DNA of 9,768 nucleotides, from NCBI GenBank assembly GCA_030042755.1, contig JASHZC010000316.1, positions 1 through 9,768 of the forward strand, given 5' to 3'. Origin of the DNA: Vulcanimicrobiota bacterium. GTDB lineage: Bacteria > Eremiobacterota > Eremiobacteria > Baltobacterales > Baltobacteraceae. The position numbers and the translations under genes were made by a program. This document shows, piece after piece, positions 5,620-9,768 of the stretch (position 1 is the first letter of the stretch; the number at the start of each line of letters is the position of its first letter). The notes under the pieces were generated by a model. The model saw nothing but the letters and a program-made list of their open reading frames with translations, made no database searches and was not told where the DNA came from.

Positions 5620-6885
5620 ATGTTAAACCAGCGTGCCGTCGTCTTTGCGCTTGGCGCGGCTTTGAGCCTTAGTGCGTGCGGTCCCGCGCCGCAACAGCAA
5701 GCGCCACCACTGAGCGTCGACGTCGCAGCCGCCCAGCGTCGTAACATTGCGACGTATCTTCCGATCGACGGCCAGGTCGCGCCGCTCGAGCAGTCGACGC
5801 TGGCCTTCCAGCAGAGCGGCACGATTACGGCAATTACGGTAAATGTCGGAGACCGCGTTCGCGCAGGTCAAGTTCTCGCGAGGATCGATGACTCGCTGCT
5901 GCGCGCTCAGTTCGCACAGGCCAAGGCCCAGTACGTGCAGCAAAACGCTACGGCGCAAGGTTCGCAAGTCGGTCTGCCGGTTCAAATCGAAACCAACCAA
6001 GCGACGCTCGAGACGGCGCGTGCTGCGTTGCGCAACGCCAAACTCGTGTTCGATCAAGACACTGCGCTCTTCGCGAACGGGTACGTCTCGCAAGCGCAGC
6101 TCGAGGCCGCGCGCGCTGCTTACGTGCAAGCATTGAGCGCCTATAACACTGCGCGGGTCGGGTTGGCCAACAACGTCGTGAGCGAACAAAACACCAAGGC
6201 GGCGATCGCGGCCGCGCAAGCCGCGCAGGCGAACGCGCACACACTCGGGACGCAAGTCGCGCAAACCACGCTGTATGCGCCGTACGATGGCGTGATTACG
6301 CAGCGTTTGCTCGATCCGGGCGCCTATGCCGGTCCACAAGCACCGGTGGTCGCCATTTCGCGCGTCGACAAGCTGTGGATCAACTTTAACGTCCCCGACG
6401 TGGATCTCGTTTACGCGCGGCCCGGCACCATGCTGACGTTTTCCTCTAACTCCTTACCGGGGCGCACGTTCATCGGGCGCATCAGCTCTCTGAACGCAGT
6501 ACCGACCAGCGGTACGCTCTCGTACCTCGCGCGTATCCAATTCCAGAATCCTGGAGAAGTGCTGCGCGGAGGCATGCTCGTGTCGGCGAACCTTCTACGC
6601 GCGTCGAGTGAGAACGCTATCGTGATTCCGCGTTCCGCCATCGCGCAAACGGATAAGGGAAACGTCGTGTACATCGTGGGCCCCGACAATAAAGCACAAG
6701 AGGTGCCGGTACGAATCGGCGTTCAAACCGACACCGCTTCCGAGGTGATCTCTCCGAAAGTGCAAGCCGGCACGAAGGTGATCACCACTCGTCCCGACAC
6801 GCTCAAAGACGGCAGTGCCGTCGCAATCAACTCGTCCGGCGAAAGTGCTTCGACTTCCGCCAATGGGGGAACGACCTCGCAATGA
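5620..6885 (+). CDS. RND/HlyD-type efflux periplasmic adaptor lipoprotein
   Basis: A 421-residue protein starting at ATG, with AGGGGAG (5609-5615) five bases upstream. Residues 1-20 are a lipoprotein signal with lipobox LSAC and Cys20 as the lipidated residue. The barrel-sandwich (lipoyl-like) half GTITAITVNVGDRVRAGQVL (67-86) is followed by a long alpha-helical hairpin (about 93-215, rich in Ala and Gln). The second sandwich half contains LYAPYDGVITQRLLDPGAYA (about 218-237). Then come the beta-barrel domain (VDKLWINFNVPDVDLVYARPG) and the membrane-proximal domain, ending in a Ser/Thr/Gly-rich tail. Such adaptors link an inner-membrane transporter to a TolC channel across the periplasm. The next gene, overlapping by four bases, is that channel. 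No transporter gene lies in the operon, so the pump must be elsewhere. The substrate is unknown. Confidence 0.93.
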   Translation: MLNQRAVVFALGAALSLSACGPAPQQQAPPLSVDVAAAQRRNIATYLPIDGQVAPLEQSTLAFQQSGTITAITVNVGDRVRAGQVLARIDDSLLRAQFAQAKAQYVQQNATAQGSQVGLPVQIETNQATLETARAALRNAKLVFDQDTALFANGYVSQAQLEAARAAYVQALSAYNTARVGLANNVVSEQNTKAAIAAAQAAQANAHTLGTQVAQTTLYAPYDGVITQRLLDPGAYAGPQAPVVAISRVDKLWINFNVPDVDLVYARPGTMLTFSSNSLPGRTFIGRISSLNAVPTSGTLSYLARIQFQNPGEVLRGGMLVSANLLRASSENAIVIPRSAIAQTDKGNVVYIVGPDNKAQEVPVRIGVQTDTASEVISPKVQAGTKVITTRPDTLKDGSAVAINSSGESASTSANGGTTSQ

Positions 6886-8369
6886 CCTTGCCCCGCCGTT
6901 TCATGGCGCGATCTCTCGTCACGGTAATCGCGCTCGGTTTGTGCGCGCCGATTTCGGTCGGCGCGCAATCGCAATCCGTGCAACCGATTGCCGTGCCGAC
7001 ACCGGCTCCGATGCCGACGACCTCGGGTACGCCAATCCCGTATCCGGCATACGGAACTCCCGCACCGGATGTTGCCGCTCAGCGCCAGCGTCCAGGCGTC
7101 CCGGTGACCGTAACGCTGCCTCAAGCGATCGACATCGCCGTCGCACAAGCGCCGTCGTTTGCATCCGATCGGGCCGCGTATCTCGCAATTTACGCCAAGT
7201 ACGGTTCCGAAAAAGGCGCGCTGCTGCCCGCCGTCTCGGGCTCCGCGTCGATAACACGCGACTACGGTCCGCTCTCGGCGGGGAGTAGCGCCGCATCGCC
7301 TCAACCTTCATCGGCGCCGGTTACCACGACCGAGACGACGGTTGACGGGACGCTCACGATCACCCAGCTGATCTACGACGGCGGTCAGGTGATTGCGGGC
7401 ATTCGCAGCGCGAAAGAAGCCGATATCGCGGGGCGCGACACGCTGCTGCGTCAATTGCAGACACTGGCGTTCACCGTCGCGACGAATTATTACAACCTGC
7501 TCGAAGACAATGCTACCGTTGCCTCGGATAACGCGCTCGTTCGCGAGTTCGAGATCAACGAGCAGTACATCGAAGCCGAGATTCGCACGGGTGCGGCGGC
7601 GCGTTCCGATTTGGCCGCCGCGCAATTCGAAACGGCGCAGGCGCGCGGTAACCTCGTCACCGCTCAAGGCGCTGCAATCGCCGCGCAGGCAACTTTCGCA
7701 ACGTCCCTCGGGCTCGATGCCGACACCCTCATTACGCCGCAATTGTTGGAGAAGTCACCGCCACGCGCGCGCCTCCTCACCTACCCACAAGCGCTGACGG
7801 TAGCATACACGCTACGTCCGGACTTTCAGGCTGCAGAGCACACGGTAGAGTCCGACAAGGAAGGCCTTCGCTTTGCGAAGCTTGCGCGTTTCCCGACGCT
7901 CGACGCAAACGGAACCCTTGGCACGTCACGCGAGTTAGTCACGGTTCCTGCGTACGAAACCGGCTTCCAGCAGCATAGTTCGCTGGGGGCAACGCTGACG
8001 ATTCCGATTTACGATCAGGGACTCACCAACTACAACGTTGCGGTGGCAGCCTCGCAGCTCGACCAGGCCAACGCCGCATTGACCACGTCAAAACTGCAAG
8101 TGCAGTCCGACGTGCGTGGTGGCTTGGCAAGCCTGATCTCGGCGCGTGCGAATCTCGTGCAGGCTCAATCCGAGGTGACGAGCGCGCAGGTTAGCCTGCA
8201 GGCGACGCAAGCGCAGTACCGAGTCGGCGCGTCTACCATCACCGCGATCGTGACGGCCGAAGCGAACCTCGCGACGGCGCAGACCGCGTACGTCCAAGCG
8301 CTGTACGGCGAGCGTCTTTCCGAAGAGAACTATAAGTACGTTCTGGGGACGAGCGACTTAAGTCTGTAG
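6882..8369 (+). CDS. TolC-family outer-membrane efflux channel
   Basis: A 495-residue protein starting at the ATG inside the ATGA overlap with the adaptor's stop codon, which favours this start over Met8. A signal peptide (MTLPRRFMARSLVTVIALGL, cleavage near GA-QS at 28) is followed by a Pro/Thr-rich segment (35-72). Two outer-membrane efflux protein repeats (PF02321 type) follow: about 82-275, starting VTVTLPQAIDIAVAQAPSF, and about 295-490, starting RARLLTYPQALTVAYTLRPDF. Each has long Ala/Gln-rich helices and a strand region, such as DGTLTITQLIYDGGQVIAG (149-167) and SSLGATLTIPIYDQGLTNY (366-384), that fits the trimeric barrel and periplasmic tunnel. The repeated VGASTITAIVTAEANLATAQTAY-type helix near the end is typical. 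It would be the exit duct for the adaptor encoded just upstream. The length is normal for the family. Confidence 0.93.
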   Translation: MTLPRRFMARSLVTVIALGLCAPISVGAQSQSVQPIAVPTPAPMPTTSGTPIPYPAYGTPAPDVAAQRQRPGVPVTVTLPQAIDIAVAQAPSFASDRAAYLAIYAKYGSEKGALLPAVSGSASITRDYGPLSAGSSAASPQPSSAPVTTTETTVDGTLTITQLIYDGGQVIAGIRSAKEADIAGRDTLLRQLQTLAFTVATNYYNLLEDNATVASDNALVREFEINEQYIEAEIRTGAAARSDLAAAQFETAQARGNLVTAQGAAIAAQATFATSLGLDADTLITPQLLEKSPPRARLLTYPQALTVAYTLRPDFQAAEHTVESDKEGLRFAKLARFPTLDANGTLGTSRELVTVPAYETGFQQHSSLGATLTIPIYDQGLTNYNVAVAASQLDQANAALTTSKLQVQSDVRGGLASLISARANLVQAQSEVTSAQVSLQATQAQYRVGASTITAIVTAEANLATAQTAYVQALYGERLSEENYKYVLGTSDLSL

Positions 8370-8375
8370 ACGGTT

Positions 8376-8397
8376 CGGCCGGTCTATTGACCGGCCG
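8376..8397. terminator. Hairpin after the TolC gene
   Basis: CGGCCGGTC (8376-8384) and GACCGGCCG (8389-8397) form a perfect 9-bp GC-rich stem with loop TATT, starting seven bases after the efflux operon's stop codon. No T-run follows on either strand, so it may be a Rho-assisted terminator, a 3'-end stabiliser or only a partial block before the next gene. Confidence 0.5.
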
Positions 8398-8440
8398 GAG
8401 TCGAGGTCGGCGGGCGCGCGTTGTCAAAAGAGTTCGTACG

Positions 8441-9586
8441 ATGCCCCCCAACCCTACGGTCCCGGCGGCGGTCTCCGATCCGATCAACGCCTCAATTCTC
8501 GCGGTTTCAGAAGACCGTCTGCAGGGTTTCGTGCAAGATCCGTTCGGCGAAATTGCTGCTAGAAGCGGCGTTCCTGTTGACGTCGTGCTGGAGCGCGTCA
8601 CCGCGATGCTGCGAGCCGGGACGATCCGCCGTGTCCGCCAGACACTCATGTCGACCAATCTTGCTCGCGGCGCGCTGTGCGCGTGGCAAGTTCCGGAAGA
8701 ACGTTTAAACGCAGCGTTTGACTTCATGGTACAAGACGACCCATTTTCGGGGCACGTCGTCATTCGCACGACGGACGTGGCAACCTCGGGTAGCACGTAC
8801 CGCCTGTGGACGACGCTAAAAGTTCCACAAGGGTATTCTTTGCGTAAGCATGCCGAATTTCTGTCCGAAAAGATTGGCGCGCGATATTTTCGCCTGATGC
8901 CGGCCAAGATGGTTTTTACGCTGGGCGTCGGCCACGTCCGGCGGCGCGGTTTGGAACCGGGCGCGCGCGCCGATGTGCTTGCCGAACCGACGAACGCGGC
9001 GGTCGTCGATCTTTCCGAGCTTCAATGGCGCGTACTGACCGCGCTCAAGCGCGAATTTGCGCCGGACGAGCTCGTACGCGACATCTGGATTGCACGGGCG
9101 CGCGAAGCCGGCGTCGATCTCGAAGAGTTCGTACGCGTCGCGCGCGATTTGAATCGGCTTGGCGTCATCGGACGGTTCTCAACGTTCCTAGAACACGTGA
9201 AGGCAACGGCCAACAACGAGCGCGTCACGCGGTACAATGCGCTCTTTCACTGGGCCGTGCCGCCCGGGCGCGAAGTCGATGCCGGTCGCGAAGTTGGGCG
9301 GCACTTTGTGATCACGCACGCGTACTGGCGCGAAGGCGGCCCCGAATTCAAGAATGTGAACGTCATGGCGGTCGCACACGGCATGGAAAAAGAGCGCGTC
9401 CTCGCTCATAAGGCCGCAATCGACGAGCATCTGCGTGAATCGGGAATCGACTTTTCGTACACCAACGTATTCTGGGGCGGCCGTAGTGAAATCAAGCCGT
9501 CCGAGATCATCCCCGAGGCGTACCGGGATTTTTGCGTATCGAACGGTATCGATCCGGACTCGATGCGCGACGAAGAACACGACTAG
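8441..9586 (+). CDS. Tandem AhbA/AhbB-like (siroheme decarboxylase / NirDL type) protein
   Basis: From the ATG at 8441, with AAAAGAG at 8427-8432 as a moderate ribosome-binding site, the product has 381 residues. An in-frame TTG at 8387 lies inside the preceding hairpin and is less likely. Two Lrp/AsnC-like units follow each other. Unit 1 has a winged helix (about 29-67, VLERVTAMLRAGTIRRVRQT) and a ligand domain (about 76-162) with GHVVIR (His105, Arg109) and YRLWTTLKVPQG. Unit 2 has a helix-turn-helix (about 190-248, DLNRLGVIGRFSTFLEH) and a ligand domain (about 265-340) with THAYWRE (His293, Tyr295, Arg297) and NVNVMAVAHG. The H-x-Y-x-R plus N/W...HG pattern is that of AhbA, AhbB and NirD/L, which decarboxylate siroheme to didecarboxysiroheme in alternative haem and haem d1 synthesis. 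Those are usually two separate chains of 150-180 residues. A plain transcriptional regulator of the Lrp class is the alternative. No other haem gene is in view. Confidence 0.75.
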   Translation: MPPNPTVPAAVSDPINASILAVSEDRLQGFVQDPFGEIAARSGVPVDVVLERVTAMLRAGTIRRVRQTLMSTNLARGALCAWQVPEERLNAAFDFMVQDDPFSGHVVIRTTDVATSGSTYRLWTTLKVPQGYSLRKHAEFLSEKIGARYFRLMPAKMVFTLGVGHVRRRGLEPGARADVLAEPTNAAVVDLSELQWRVLTALKREFAPDELVRDIWIARAREAGVDLEEFVRVARDLNRLGVIGRFSTFLEHVKATANNERVTRYNALFHWAVPPGREVDAGREVGRHFVITHAYWREGGPEFKNVNVMAVAHGMEKERVLAHKAAIDEHLRESGIDFSYTNVFWGGRSEIKPSEIIPEAYRDFCVSNGIDPDSMRDEEHD

Positions 9587-9609
9587 GGAAGCTGTCCAGA
9601 GCTTCCCTA
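9584..9609. terminator. Perfect hairpin overlapping the stop codon of the AhbAB-like gene
   Basis: TAGGGAAGCT (9584-9593), whose first three bases are the stop codon, pairs perfectly over 10 bp with AGCTTCCCTA (9600-9609) around the loop GTCCAG. It is followed by AAACGGAGGG, the next gene's ribosome-binding site, not by a T-run. It may separate the two genes, reduce read-through, or modulate translation of the downstream lipoprotein. Confidence 0.5.
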
Positions 9610-9613
9610 AAAC

Positions 9614-9618
9614 GGAGG
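9614..9618 (+). promoter_or_regulatory. GGAGG ribosome-binding site fixing the TTG start of the last gene
   Basis: GGAGG, within GGAGGGAAG, lies seven bases before the TTG at 9626. This ideal placement is followed by a lipoprotein signal peptide in that frame, so the start at 9626 is well supported despite the rare codon. Confidence 0.75.
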
Positions 9619-9625
9619 GAAGAAG

Positions 9626-9768
9626 TTGCGAACATGGGCTCGCGCTGCATTAGCACTCGCGCTGATAACGTCATGTGTTTCGGCCTGCACGAAAGTTGGC
9701 CCGTCGAGGGTTGATGGGCAGCACGCGTGGACCCGGCCCGGGGTGCTGCGCATCGGCGAAGCCTACGA
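9626..9768 (+). CDS. Lipoprotein, probable family 5 ABC solute-binding protein (3' end beyond window)
   Basis: Only the first 47 codons are inside the window. From TTG the frame reads a lipoprotein signal (MRTWARAALALALITSC...) with lipobox VSAC and Cys21 as the lipidated residue. Next come a short polar linker and HAWTRPGVLRIGEAYE. W-T-x-P-G-V-L-R-I-G-E is the usual beginning of mature family 5 extracellular solute-binding proteins (SBP_bac_5, which bind oligopeptides, dipeptides or nickel). If so, it would be tethered on the periplasmic side and deliver ligand to an ABC importer that should lie downstream. The assignment rests on about 16 residues. The lipoprotein call is firm, the family call moderate. 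Confidence 0.72.
   Translation, partial: MRTWARAALALALITSCVSACTKVGPSRVDGQHAWTRPGVLRIGEAY

Noticed and set aside
5623..6339. Minus-strand open frame of 238 codons antisense to the adaptor
   Set aside because: It is Arg/Leu-rich with no motif. The sense frame is an unmistakable adaptor with lipobox and ribosome-binding site.
8355..8364. Perfect palindrome GACTTAAGTC
   Set aside because: It falls in the last codons of the TolC gene. A ten-base palindrome is expected by chance at about this frequency and there is no supporting promoter.

Overview
The window (about 59% GC by eye, strong G/C preference at third codon positions) carries ten protein-coding genes, two of them cut by the window ends, and no rRNA, tRNA, CRISPR array or insertion sequence that I can see. 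The cell was probably diderm: there is an outer-membrane efflux channel of the TolC type, a periplasmic adaptor lipoprotein, and a beta-barrel protein ending in phenylalanine. The following habits remind me of Candidatus Eremiobacterota (WPS-2) or a similarly under-sampled diderm phylum: copper-amine-oxidase N-terminal domains joined to a barrel by Pro/Thr linkers, many small secreted proteins with Pro-rich tails, and frequent TTG/GTG starts. This placement is an inference, not a demonstration.

Left part, minus strand (2619 down to 1): three genes joined by 4-base stop/start overlaps, so very probably one translationally coupled operon. They encode a nitrilase-superfamily amidohydrolase with a degenerate second domain, a DUF4337-like membrane protein, and a secreted YVTN/SMP-30-like beta-propeller protein that runs off the left edge. 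A divergent 106-base gap separates this operon from a plus-strand secreted protein of unknown function (2726-3409).

Middle: the secreted-protein gene converges on a minus-strand outer-membrane gene (4831-3506), a copper-amine-oxidase N-terminal-like domain fused through a Pro-rich linker to a barrel. A strong 13-bp hairpin lies between them. Upstream is a 17-bp tandem duplication, then a minus-strand hotdog thioesterase resembling fluoroacetyl-CoA thioesterase FlK, with the Thr/Glu/His triad visible.

Right part, plus strand: divergently from the thioesterase runs a two-gene efflux operon, an RND/HlyD-type adaptor lipoprotein and a TolC-like channel overlapping by ATGA. No inner-membrane pump is present. 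Next comes a protein built of two tandem Lrp/AsnC-like units of the siroheme decarboxylase (AhbA/AhbB, NirD/NirL) type, and finally the start of a lipoprotein that looks like a family 5 (oligopeptide/nickel type) ABC solute-binding protein.

Most of the window is ordinary chromosome. The most interesting items are the fused AhbA/AhbB-like protein with one altered active-site half, the nitrilase with its degenerate second half, and the FlK-like thioesterase placed head-to-head with a pump-less efflux operon across a dyad-containing intergenic region. I see no clear sign of an undescribed multi-gene system.
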